Assembly (NCBI RefSeq): GCF_002087085.1
Contig: NZ_MWQY01000007.1
Coordinates: 124,001-188,000, forward strand
DNA from: Marispirochaeta aestuarii
GTDB lineage: Bacteria; Spirochaetota; Spirochaetia; JC444; Marispirochaetaceae
Length of the DNA: 64,000 nt
Direction: 5' to 3'
The position numbers and the translations under genes were made by a program. Of this stretch, positions 53,306 through 61,237 are shown one piece after another. How positions within the stretch are numbered: position 1 is the stretch's first letter; each line of letters starts with the position of its first letter. The notes under the pieces are model-generated. The model made no database searches. It had not been told where the DNA came from and saw nothing but the letters and a program-made list of their open reading frames with translations.

Positions 53306-53646
53306 AAGGTAATAAGCGTATACCCCTGGTCAATATAGGCGCTCATGGAGGGATGCCCCTTCATGTCGCCTCCCAGGGGCAGTCCCTGGGCCTCCACTTC
53401 AGCGCTTACCCCCAGCTTGGCCGAACAGGCCCTGCAGACCACATCGATCATTCCGGAACCCTTCAGATTTTCCCACAAGGGTGCAAAGGCCGCCCCCGGT
53501 TCCGCCATGGCCTTAGGGATTGTGACGGCGCTGCCTTCCAGAACTACTTTTACCTCATGCCCCTTTTCACGCATATCAAAAGCGTTGAGCATTACATGAA
53601 CAAAACAGATCGGGTCCCCGTTAAAGGCAAACAATACATATTTCAT
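53302..53646 (-). CDS. DsrE/DsrF-like small protein
   Basis: A 114-residue single-domain protein of DsrE fold (YVLFAFNGDPICFVHVMLNAFDM, V-K-V-V-L-E-G, then a C-R-A-C-S-A-K-L-G segment). The Cys pair (C-x2-C) in the region where active DsrE proteins hold their sulfur-carrying Cys suggests sulfur transfer or redox work, not proven. A monocistronic gene whose TAG shares two bases with the stop of the HEAT-repeat gene. Confidence 0.8.
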   Translation of the reverse strand: MKYVLFAFNGDPICFVHVMLNAFDMREKGHEVKVVLEGSAVTIPKAMAEPGAAFAPLWENLKGSGMIDVVCRACSAKLGVSAEVEAQGLPLGGDMKGHPSMSAYIDQGYTLITF

Positions 53647-53763
53647 GGTCCGTTTCTCCTACTGAAATGCAGAAATCGTCCTGTCTCATGATAAAGAAAG
53701 AACTAAAAGAAATAAACCATGGATATGTACAATTTATTTACGGCCCCTCCCCGGCGTGAGAGC

Positions 53764-53778
53764 ATTGATTCAATCAAT
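53764..53778. promoter_or_regulatory. Perfect palindrome just upstream of dctP
   Basis: ATTGATT-C-AATCAAT, a 15-nt perfect palindrome, ends 2 nt before the AAGGAGG of dctP. It is a candidate operator for the CitB-like regulator or a repressor. Its place in the leader would suit repression or mRNA-level control better than activation. Confidence 0.45.
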
Positions 53779-53792
53779 CCAAGGAGGCTTGT

Positions 53793-54809
53793 ATGAAAAT
53801 CTTTGCACGACTAAGTATCACTGCTCTTCTTCTGTTGGGACTCGTTTTTACATTGACAGCGGAAGGAAATCAGGAATCCGGCAGTGCTTCGGGAGAAATA
53901 ACCGAAGAAATCGTAATCAAACTGGGGCACATCGCCGATCCTTCCCATCCCTATGCCAAGGGGGCTGAGGAGTTTGCCAGACTTGCTTCAGAGAAATCCG
54001 GAGGGATGATCCAGGTCAAGGTATTTCCCTCCTCACAGCTTGGGGGTCAAAAAGAGCTGATAGAAGGAATAACCTACGGCTCCATCGATATGGCCCTTGT
54101 GGGAACCGCCGTCCTGGGTCAGTTCCAGCCTCAGATTTCTCTCTTTGACCTGCCCTTCCTCTTCAGGGACCGGGACCATGCATACGAATCCCTCGATACC
54201 GTCGGAATGGAACTGGGTGAGGAGCTTGAGAAAAACGGAATCAAGCTTCTGGGATACATGGAAAACGGCATCCGCCACCTGACTAATGACCGTCGGGAGG
54301 TCACCTCCCCCGCCGATATGAAAGGACTCAAGATCCGGGTCATGACCAACAAGATCTACATTGCCATGATGAAATCTCTCGGAGCGTCCCCGACTCCCAT
54401 GGCCTTCGGCGAACTCTATTCCGCCATGCAGCAGGGCGTTGTTGACGGCCAGGAAAACCCGAGCGCCCACATCTGGACGAGCCGTTTCTTTGAGGTACAA
54501 CAGTATGCCTCAAAAACTGCCCACGCCTATGCTCCGGAGCCCGTTCTGATTTCCATGGTTACCTGGAAGAAACTTCCTGCTCAGGCCCGGGATATCATTC
54601 TTGAATCCGCCAAAGAAGCCATTTCCTGGCAGCGCCAGCTTTCCACCGACCAGGACAACGAATTCTGGGACAAAATTATCGCCACCGGCAAAATGAAGGT
54701 AACCGAAGTTGACCGTCAACCCTTCGTTGAAGCCACGAATCCGGTTTATGCCGAGTTTGCAGAAATGGTGGGACAGGCAAATATCGATGCCGTCCAGGCA
54801 ATCAAATAA
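53793..54809 (+). CDS. dctP: TRAP transporter substrate-binding protein, DctP family
   Basis: A 338-residue periplasmic binding protein. The signal peptide ends T-L-T-A-E and is followed by G-N-Q-E-S, a spirochaete-like style. Key family features are D-M-K-G-L-K-I-R-V, with the Arg that holds the ligand carboxylate, and A-M-Q-Q-G-V-V-D-G-Q-E-N-P. It delivers a carboxylic acid, probably malate or another C4-dicarboxylate given the malic enzyme downstream, to DctQM. First gene of the operon, with AAGGAGG 5 nt upstream of the ATG. Confidence 0.93.
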   Translation: MKIFARLSITALLLLGLVFTLTAEGNQESGSASGEITEEIVIKLGHIADPSHPYAKGAEEFARLASEKSGGMIQVKVFPSSQLGGQKELIEGITYGSIDMALVGTAVLGQFQPQISLFDLPFLFRDRDHAYESLDTVGMELGEELEKNGIKLLGYMENGIRHLTNDRREVTSPADMKGLKIRVMTNKIYIAMMKSLGASPTPMAFGELYSAMQQGVVDGQENPSAHIWTSRFFEVQQYASKTAHAYAPEPVLISMVTWKKLPAQARDIILESAKEAISWQRQLSTDQDNEFWDKIIATGKMKVTEVDRQPFVEATNPVYAEFAEMVGQANIDAVQAIK

Positions 54810-54827
54810 GCATACCACTCCACTCCT

Positions 54828-54853
54828 CCCGGGACCCTTTGCCGGGTCCCGGG
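54828..54853 (+). other. Intercistronic stem-loop between dctP and dctQ
   Basis: A perfect 10-bp stem CCCGGGACCC / GGGTCCCGGG with a 6-nt loop, then CTCTTT. It probably protects the dctP message or partly terminates, so the binding protein is made in excess of the permease. Confidence 0.65.
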
Positions 54854-54872
54854 ACTCTTTACAGGAAATACA

Positions 54873-55364
54873 ATGGAAAGATTATTCTTCGCCCTGAGAA
54901 AAATTTTATATTTCATCTCCATAGCCGCCATTGCCCTGATGCTGGTAATCATTTTTTTCCAGGTCATATCCCGCTACATCTTCGGCTACACCTTTGACTG
55001 GTCTGAAGAACTGTCGAGGTTTCTCTTTGTCTGGGTTGTCTTTATCGGTTCCGCCCTGATTATCGGGGACAAGGGACACATGGCGGTTCAGCTTCTTCCG
55101 GACATGCTTTCCGGAAAACGGACCGGCTTTTATCTGCAAATCTTCATAAAACTCGCGAGTCTCGTATTCATTCTTCTGCTCATCGGGCAGGGATCAAAGA
55201 TGACCAGGACCATGATGTTCCAGACCGCACCGGCACTCAACCTGCCCATGGGAATCGTCTATGCAATTATTCCTGTCAGCGGGGTGCTGATGCTGCTCTA
55301 TCTGACAAGGGATTCCCTGGTCCTGTTTGCAGAAAACAGGAAAACCCGCGGAAAGGAGGCCTGA
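54873..55364 (+). CDS. dctQ: TRAP transporter small permease, DctQ family
   Basis: A 163-residue protein with four helices and the DctQ features Q-V-I-S-R-Y-I-F-G-Y-T-F-D-W-S-E-E-L-S-R and W-V-V-F-I-G-S-A. It forms the membrane complex with DctM. Its TGA overlaps the first possible start of dctM. Confidence 0.93.
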   Translation: MERLFFALRKILYFISIAAIALMLVIIFFQVISRYIFGYTFDWSEELSRFLFVWVVFIGSALIIGDKGHMAVQLLPDMLSGKRTGFYLQIFIKLASLVFILLLIGQGSKMTRTMMFQTAPALNLPMGIVYAIIPVSGVLMLLYLTRDSLVLFAENRKTRGKEA

Positions 55365-55366
55365 TG

Positions 55367-56647
55367 ATGGAAATTCTATTACTCGGATCGTTTCTCGTGC
55401 TGACCTTTCTGGGGGTACCCGTCGCCTTCTCCCTGGCCCTTTCGGCGGCGATAGTCCTGGTCGGCTTTCTTGACCTTCCCCTGGTACTGATTCCGCAGCA
55501 GATGTACGGGGGAATCGACTCCTTCTCCTTTATGGCGGTGCCCTTTTTCATGCTCGCCGGGGCATTCATGTCCGCCGGAGGGGTAACAAAACGGCTGGTA
55601 AACTTTGCCTCAGCCCTGGTTGGATGGCTTACCGGAGGACTGGCACAGGTCGTAGCCGTGGCGGGCATGTTCTTCGCCGCCATATCCGGCTCTTCCGCGG
55701 CCACCACCGCCGCCATCGGGTCCACCATGGTGGATGAGATGGAAAAGAAGGGCTACGACCGCGAATGGGCAACCGGCGTCGTCGCTTCAGGCGGTACCGT
55801 CGGCATCGTCATCCCCCCCTCCATCACCCTGGTTGTATACGGGGTAATTGCGGGAACCTCCATCGGCGATCTCTTTGTCGGAGGATTTGCCCCGGGAATC
55901 CTGATGGGCATAAGCATGTGTCTGATCAGTTTCTTCCTGGCAAAAAAGAAGGGACTGCAGCCGGAGGGAAAATTCTCTCCGAAACAGGTGATCGTTTCCT
56001 TTAAAGACTCCTTCTTTGCCCTTATGACGCCGGTCATCATCATCGGCGGAATTTACGGCGGAATCTTCACTCCCACCGAAGCCGCCGCGGTTGCCGCGGT
56101 TTACGGAATTGTCGTCGGCATGTTCATCTACAAGGAACTCAAGCTGAAGGATTTTCCCGGGATCCTGTTCGACGCGGTGATAAGCACCACCCTTATCATG
56201 TTCATCGTGGGGGCGGCCAAGATGTTCGGCTGGCTGCTCACCAACATGGAGATTCCCCACCGCCTGGGCCATTTTATCGTCTCCGTCACGGAATCACCGG
56301 TGATATTTCTGATGGCCATGAACGTTCTTCTGCTGGTCATCGGGACCCTGGTCAACGCCTCTGCGGCTGTCATCATCCTTACCCCTATCTTCCTGCCTGT
56401 AGCACTGCAACTCGGTATCGATCCCCTCTTCTTCGGGGTTCTGATGGTAGTCAACCTGGCGATCGGCTGTATTACCCCTCCCGTGGGACTGGACCTCTTT
56501 GTAGCCAGCGCCATCACCAAGGTTCCCCTGGAGCGGGTCATGCGCGCAGTATTTCCCTATCTGGCGGGACTTCTTGTGTGCCTGATCATCCTTACCATGG
56601 TGCCTGATATCATCACCTTCCTGCCTGATTTATTAACCAGCTTATAA
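55367..56647 (+). CDS. dctM: TRAP transporter large permease, DctM family
   Basis: About 426 residues with around 12-13 helices. Family segments: G-V-P-V-A-F-S-L-A-L-S, G-S-S-A-A-T-T-A-A-I-G-S-T-M, G-I-V-I-P-P-S-I, F-T-P-T-E-A-A-A-V-A-A-V-Y and T-P-P-V-G-L-D-L-F. It is the Na+-coupled transport channel. AGGAGG is 7 nt before the second of two adjacent ATGs (55364 and 55367), so I prefer 55367. Confidence 0.94.
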   Translation: MEILLLGSFLVLTFLGVPVAFSLALSAAIVLVGFLDLPLVLIPQQMYGGIDSFSFMAVPFFMLAGAFMSAGGVTKRLVNFASALVGWLTGGLAQVVAVAGMFFAAISGSSAATTAAIGSTMVDEMEKKGYDREWATGVVASGGTVGIVIPPSITLVVYGVIAGTSIGDLFVGGFAPGILMGISMCLISFFLAKKKGLQPEGKFSPKQVIVSFKDSFFALMTPVIIIGGIYGGIFTPTEAAAVAAVYGIVVGMFIYKELKLKDFPGILFDAVISTTLIMFIVGAAKMFGWLLTNMEIPHRLGHFIVSVTESPVIFLMAMNVLLLVIGTLVNASAAVIILTPIFLPVALQLGIDPLFFGVLMVVNLAIGCITPPVGLDLFVASAITKVPLERVMRAVFPYLAGLLVCLIILTMVPDIITFLPDLLTSL

Positions 56648-56659
56648 AAGGACATACAG

Positions 56660-58114
56660 ATGAAAGAGATTTCTTTAAGCCTTGATAATCTTGATGAACT
56701 TTTTTCCGAAACCCTGGACCAGGCGCAAACCGCGGCTGCCAAGACCCTCTTCCTCAAAAAACTGGCGGAGTCTTCCCACCGCTTTTACGGGGGGAAAATG
56801 CAGACTCTGCCCAAGGCGGGGGTCTTCGGCTTCAACTGGTTCAACGTCTGGTACACCCCCGGGGTGTCGCAGATCTCAACCACCATCCGGGACAACAATC
56901 AATCCTCCTGGGAACTCTCCAACCGCGGCAACCTGGTGGCGGTAGTCAGTGACTCGACCCGGGTCCTGGGGGACGGTAACTGTACACCCCCGGGAGGTTT
57001 GGGGGTCATGGAAGGCAAGGCCTTTCTGATGAAGTATCTCGGCGGAATCGACGCCACCGCGGTCTGCATGGACAGCCGTAACGAGCAGGGTGAACACGAT
57101 CCTGACGCCATAATCGAGTTTGTAAAACGTCTGCAACCCTCCTTCGGTGCCGTCAACCTGGAAGACATCTCCCAGCCCAACTGCTACAAGGTGCTGGACA
57201 CCCTCAGGGAGGAGTGTGAGATACCTGTCTGGCACGACGACGCCCAGGGAACAGCCTGCGTCACCCTGGCGGGACTTATCAATGCCCTGAAGGTGGCGGA
57301 AAAAAAGATGGAAGAGGTCAGGATCGTGATGCTGGGCGCAGGGGCCTCCAACGCCACCATTGCCCGCATCATAATCAAAGCCGGAGGGAACCCGGAGAAT
57401 ATGATCATCTTCGATTCCAAGGGCTCCCTCCACGCCGGACGGGAGGACATCCGGGCTGATTCCCGTTTCTACCGAAAATGGGACCTCTGCCTCAAAACCA
57501 ACCCCAAAAAAATCCCCACAGTAGAAGAAGCAATCAAGGGAGCGGATGTACTTATCGCTCTTTCAAAGCCCGGTCCTGATACGGTCAAGCCCGAATGGAT
57601 CAGTTCCATGGCCCCGAAATCGATCGTGTTCGCCTGTGCAAACCCTGTGCCGGAGATTTATCCCTACGCAGCCAAAGAAGCGGGAGCCTTTATCGTCGCC
57701 ACCGGCAGGGGAGATTTTCCCAACCAGGTAAACAATTCCGTCGGTTTCCCGGGGATACTGAAAGGGGCTCTCCTTGTACGGGCCGGAAAGATCTCCGACG
57801 GCATGACCATCGCGGCAGCCGAATCCCTGGCAAGCTTCGCCGAGAAACGGGGAATCGGCCCGGACAATATAATCGCCACCATGGACGAGACCGGGGTGTT
57901 TCCCTACGAGGCCGCGGATGTCGCCCTCCAGGCAATGAAAGAAGGACTCGCTCGTCTGAGCCTGACCCGGGAGGAGATCTACGCGGCGGCTGAAAGGGAC
58001 ATCAAGGAAGCCCGGGAGCTGACCAGAATGATGATCGACGGCGGATATATTCAGCAGCCGCCCCAGGAAATGCTTCAGGAGGCCTTCGAATGGGCCCTGG
58101 CAAGACTGGAATGA
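56660..58114 (+). CDS. Malic enzyme family protein
   Basis: A 484-residue oxidative decarboxylase, malate to pyruvate plus CO2. Seen are Y-T-P-G-V near residue 75, V-M-E-G-K-A, the metal ligands E-D-I then H-D-D-A-Q-G-T-A, a Rossmann G-A-G-A-S-N-A and C-A-N-P-V-P-E. Instead of T-D-G-T-A-V-L-G-L-G it has S-D-S-T-R-V-L-G-D-G-N-C-T-P-P, marking a less studied branch. It lies 12 nt after dctM in one operon, so imported malate probably feeds straight into pyruvate. NAD or NADP preference cannot be told. Confidence 0.9.
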   Translation: MKEISLSLDNLDELFSETLDQAQTAAAKTLFLKKLAESSHRFYGGKMQTLPKAGVFGFNWFNVWYTPGVSQISTTIRDNNQSSWELSNRGNLVAVVSDSTRVLGDGNCTPPGGLGVMEGKAFLMKYLGGIDATAVCMDSRNEQGEHDPDAIIEFVKRLQPSFGAVNLEDISQPNCYKVLDTLREECEIPVWHDDAQGTACVTLAGLINALKVAEKKMEEVRIVMLGAGASNATIARIIIKAGGNPENMIIFDSKGSLHAGREDIRADSRFYRKWDLCLKTNPKKIPTVEEAIKGADVLIALSKPGPDTVKPEWISSMAPKSIVFACANPVPEIYPYAAKEAGAFIVATGRGDFPNQVNNSVGFPGILKGALLVRAGKISDGMTIAAAESLASFAEKRGIGPDNIIATMDETGVFPYEAADVALQAMKEGLARLSLTREEIYAAAERDIKEARELTRMMIDGGYIQQPPQEMLQEAFEWALARLE

Positions 58115-58124
58115 AACTGTGAAG

Positions 58125-58805
58125 CTATCTCTGACTTGAATACACCACCAGAGGACGGCCGACCTTCCGGTATTCGAAATCCTTGGAAACCAGGCCTCTT
58201 TCGTGGAGGTATTCAAGATACCTCCGGACGGTGATCTTCGAAAGGGAGACCCGGCTTATTACATCCTCGATGGTAAAGGATGTATGTAACGAATCAAGGG
58301 CCTCAATTATTCTGTCCAGGGTATATCGCGTTATACCCTTGGGCAGTTTTTCCATGGAATCGGGATGCTGATTATAGGCAACAAATTCATTGATTTTTTC
58401 CTGGTTGTAATGCCTGTTCTCATTCAGGGAATCCTTGTAGTCCCGGTATTGTTCAAGGGCGTCCCTGAAGCGGGTAAAGGCAAAGGGTTTTACGATATAA
58501 TCGAAGATGCCGTATCGCATGGAGCATTCAACTGTTTCCGCATCATGGGCTGCAGTAATAAGAATGATGTCCGCGGCGTATTCATGTTTTCGAACCATCT
58601 TCAGGAGTTCGGTCCCATGCATATCGGGAAGATAAATATCGAGAATAATCAGATCTATCGGATTGTTTTCCAGATAGGTCAGCGCCTCTGCGGCATCTTT
58701 GGCAATCTTCTCAACACTGAAGCCGCTAACCTCTTCAGCAAATTCTTTGTTGATCTCGGCAACTTTAAAATCATCCTCTACTATCATCGTTCTGATGCTT
58801 TTCAT
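58125..58805 (-). CDS. CitB/DcuR-like response regulator
   Basis: A 226-residue protein with a receiver domain (V-E-D-D, phospho-acceptor in L-I-I-L-D-I-Y-L-P-D-M-H-G, Lys in V-K-P-F-A-F) and a C-terminal winged HTH (T-I-E-D-V-I-S-R-V-S-L-S-K-I-T-V-R-R-Y-L-E-Y-L). This is the layout of CitB, DcuR and MalR regulators of di- and tricarboxylate use. It converges on the malic enzyme gene and is divergent from its kinase, which is less common than the usual tandem order. Confidence 0.92.
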   Translation of the reverse strand: MKSIRTMIVEDDFKVAEINKEFAEEVSGFSVEKIAKDAAEALTYLENNPIDLIILDIYLPDMHGTELLKMVRKHEYAADIILITAAHDAETVECSMRYGIFDYIVKPFAFTRFRDALEQYRDYKDSLNENRHYNQEKINEFVAYNQHPDSMEKLPKGITRYTLDRIIEALDSLHTSFTIEDVISRVSLSKITVRRYLEYLHERGLVSKDFEYRKVGRPLVVYSSQR

Positions 58806-58897
58806 ATGCGCCCCCGCACATCATCCCTGACAGTGATACAATACCTCCGTTACCGATATCCGTTCTCTGTCGCTGCAAGACATGATAGGAGAGAAAA

Positions 58898-58911
58898 CTT
58901 GACCAGTCAAG
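58898..58911. promoter_or_regulatory. Inverted repeat between the divergent two-component genes
   Basis: CTTGAC-CA-GTCAAG, a 14-nt near-palindrome in the 182-nt gap. It is a candidate binding site for the CitB-like regulator (autoregulation). It shares TTGA/TCAA half-sites with the palindrome in front of dctP. Confidence 0.4.
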
Positions 58912-58987
58912 AAAGAAAAACCGCGGTCTCGTCACCGTTCCATGGCACTCGGGAGAAAACCGTGATAGGCTGTGGAGGTTTTTCAGC

Positions 58988-60559
58988 ATGAAACAGGTAT
59001 TTTCCCTGCAGGCCAGAATCTTTCTGTTCATCGCCGTGCTGCTCCTCTTTGCCCTGGGCATCGAAATAATCACCTTTAACAAGCAGATTGAGCAGCATAT
59101 AATCAACGAAGGAAAGAGGCAGACCCTCACCATCGCGGATACAGTCTCCCGGGACCCCAGGATTATCGAAGCTTTTTCTGAGGCGGACCCTTCATCCACA
59201 ATCCAGCCTGTAACAAAAAACCTGCAGGAGATGACGGGTGTGAGTTTTATCGTCGTCATGAACATGGAGTCCATCCGTTATTCCCATCCGGAACCCGACA
59301 GAATCGGCAAGCATTTTGTGGGCGGTGATGAACAGGAAGCCATCCGGGGAAAACGGTATACCTCCACAGCAAAGGGCACTCTGGGGATTTCCCTCAGGAG
59401 CTTTGTACCCATCCTCTCGGAAGACGGGCAGATTGGGGTGGTCTCCGTGGGCAAGCTGCTGACGGATATAAAAAACCAGCAGCGAAAATATACGGCGGTA
59501 CTGAACCTGCTGACCCTCGGAACCCTTGTTATAGGACTGATCGGTGCAATCCTGTTGTCCAGGAATATCAAGAAAACCATCTTCGGACTGGAACCCTACG
59601 AGATTGCCGCCCTTATGGAGGAAAGGGATATTCTTCTTTCCAGCATAAACGAGGGAATCATCGCCATTGACAGAGAGCGCACTATAATCGAGTTGAATGA
59701 AAACGCAAAACGACTGTTATCCCTGGACGGCGATTGTATCGGAAAACCGCTGCAGGAACTGTTCCCGGAGACACGGCTTCCGGAGATTATGAAATCCGGA
59801 ATCCCCCTCATCGATCAGGAGGAGACCATAAACGGTCGAATCGTCCTCTGCAGCCGTAAACCGATGATATCCAGGGGAGAAACAATAGGGGCTGTCGCCT
59901 CCTACCGCGATATGAGCGAAATCAGGAAACTGGCCGAGGAACTTACAGAAGTAAAAAGTTACATAAACGCCCTGCGGGCCCAGCACCACGAACACCTGAA
60001 CAAGCTCCATGTAATATCCGGCCTGATTCAGCTGCACCGTTTTAAGGAAGCCGCCAGTTACATTACCGCCACCATGACAAAGCAGCAGGAACTCTTCGAC
60101 TTCCTGAGGAACAGGATCGGATCGCCGGCTATCTCCGGACTGCTGCTGGCGAAAATAAAAGAGGCGGGGGAGAACCACATTGAATGCACAATTGATCCAG
60201 AAAGCTCTTTTCCCAGGATACATACGGAAAATGTGGATTCCTTTGTAATAATCATAGGAAACCTCATTCAAAACGCCATAGACGCCCTTAAAACGGATAA
60301 AGCCTCAGTGAAGAAAATCACGGTTCTCCTGAAGCACGGGACAGATTCTATACTGATCGGGGTTCGGGATACCGGACCGGGAATCCCGAAGAAGTACCAT
60401 GACCTGATCTTCACCAAAGGCTATACCACCAAGGAGGAATCGGGAAAACGAGGCTACGGACTCTTTCTGCTGAAGCAGCACGTATCCAGACTGGATGGGT
60501 CCATAGAGATAGAAACCTCAGGAGGAACCTGCTTTGTGGTAAAAATACCGAGGCATTAG
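58988..60559 (+). CDS. CitA/DcuS-like sensor histidine kinase
   Basis: A 523-residue kinase: helix (about 8-28), an extracytoplasmic PDC/CitA-type PAS domain (about 30-165; D-P-R-I-I-E-A-F, H-P-E-P-D-R-I-G, G-T-L-G-I-S-L-R-S-F-V-P), a second helix, a cytoplasmic PAS (about 215-310), the SpoOB-like H-box (Q-H-H-E-H-L-N-K-L-H-V-I-S-G-L) and HATPase with G-P-G-I-P-K. It senses external carboxylates, most likely the substrate of the TRAP system. GGAGG lies 9 nt before the ATG. Confidence 0.93.
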   Translation: MKQVFSLQARIFLFIAVLLLFALGIEIITFNKQIEQHIINEGKRQTLTIADTVSRDPRIIEAFSEADPSSTIQPVTKNLQEMTGVSFIVVMNMESIRYSHPEPDRIGKHFVGGDEQEAIRGKRYTSTAKGTLGISLRSFVPILSEDGQIGVVSVGKLLTDIKNQQRKYTAVLNLLTLGTLVIGLIGAILLSRNIKKTIFGLEPYEIAALMEERDILLSSINEGIIAIDRERTIIELNENAKRLLSLDGDCIGKPLQELFPETRLPEIMKSGIPLIDQEETINGRIVLCSRKPMISRGETIGAVASYRDMSEIRKLAEELTEVKSYINALRAQHHEHLNKLHVISGLIQLHRFKEAASYITATMTKQQELFDFLRNRIGSPAISGLLLAKIKEAGENHIECTIDPESSFPRIHTENVDSFVIIIGNLIQNAIDALKTDKASVKKITVLLKHGTDSILIGVRDTGPGIPKKYHDLIFTKGYTTKEESGKRGYGLFLLKQHVSRLDGSIEIETSGGTCFVVKIPRH

Positions 60560-60596
60560 TTGCATTTTTACACTTATACTGTATAATTAGTGTAAA
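60560..60596 (+). promoter_or_regulatory. Promoter with overlapping operator of the tetR gene
   Basis: TTGCAT, 16 nt, TATAAT forms a sigma-70 promoter. The inverted repeat TTTACACT (60567-60574) / AGTGTAAA (60589-60596) straddles the -10 box, as expected for a self-repressing TetR regulator. The predicted start point is only about 5 nt before the ATG at 60599. Confidence 0.65.
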
Positions 60597-60598
60597 TT

Positions 60599-61231
60599 AT
60601 GTCCCAGGGTATGAAAAACAGGATCATCCAGGGAGCCGCCGAGCTCTTTACCCGTTTCGGTTACGCCAAGGTCAGAATGGAAGAGATTTCTGAGCGTCTT
60701 GGAATCAGCAAGAAAACTATTTATAACCATTTCGCCAGCAAAGAGACTCTTTTCAACTCGATGATCGAGACCATGGTAGAACGTATCAGCTCCGAGATGG
60801 AGCGGATTACCGACGACCTTTCCATTCCTTTTCCGGAAAAGCTCAACCGTATTCTGGAACACGCTTATCATGAGATCGGCATGAAGGATTCCGCTTTCTT
60901 CAAGGACCTGAACCGATACCACGAGGGCCTTGATTCCCGTCCCATCGTACTTCTCAGAGAGTCCACCCTGGACGTCATTACCAAGCTTATCCAGCAGGCG
61001 GAAGAGGAGGGGATTATAGCCGTTTCGATTCCCCGACAGCGCCTTGCTCAGGTTTTTCAGAATATTGTGGAAGGAGTTACCTCGCAAAAACACCGGGAAG
61101 AGAGCGCTGTATCCCGGGTCCAGGTACTCAAGGACAGTGTAAAGATAACCCTGGAAGGAATACTGACCCCCAAAGGCAGGGATCTTCTCACGGATTCAGT
61201 CCTGAAACCGGTCATCCCGCTGGAAGGGTAA
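60599..61231 (+). CDS. TetR family transcriptional regulator
   Basis: A 210-residue repressor with the N-terminal TetR HTH: I-I-Q-G-A-A-E-L-F-T-R-F-G-Y, then M-E-E-I-S-E-R-L-G-I-S-K-K-T-I-Y-N-H-F, followed by a helical ligand and dimerisation domain. It lies 6 nt before the MMPL exporter, which it likely controls together with itself. No ribosome-binding site is seen at the ATG; the message may be almost leaderless. A second ATG four codons on is possible. Confidence 0.93.
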   Translation: MSQGMKNRIIQGAAELFTRFGYAKVRMEEISERLGISKKTIYNHFASKETLFNSMIETMVERISSEMERITDDLSIPFPEKLNRILEHAYHEIGMKDSAFFKDLNRYHEGLDSRPIVLLRESTLDVITKLIQQAEEEGIIAVSIPRQRLAQVFQNIVEGVTSQKHREESAVSRVQVLKDSVKITLEGILTPKGRDLLTDSVLKPVIPLEG

Positions 61232-61237
61232 ACCTTT

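Noticed and set aside
53647-53792. Sigma-54 promoter in front of dctP
   Set aside because: DctP systems are often sigma-54 controlled and rpoN is in the window, but no GG-N10-GC element was found here.
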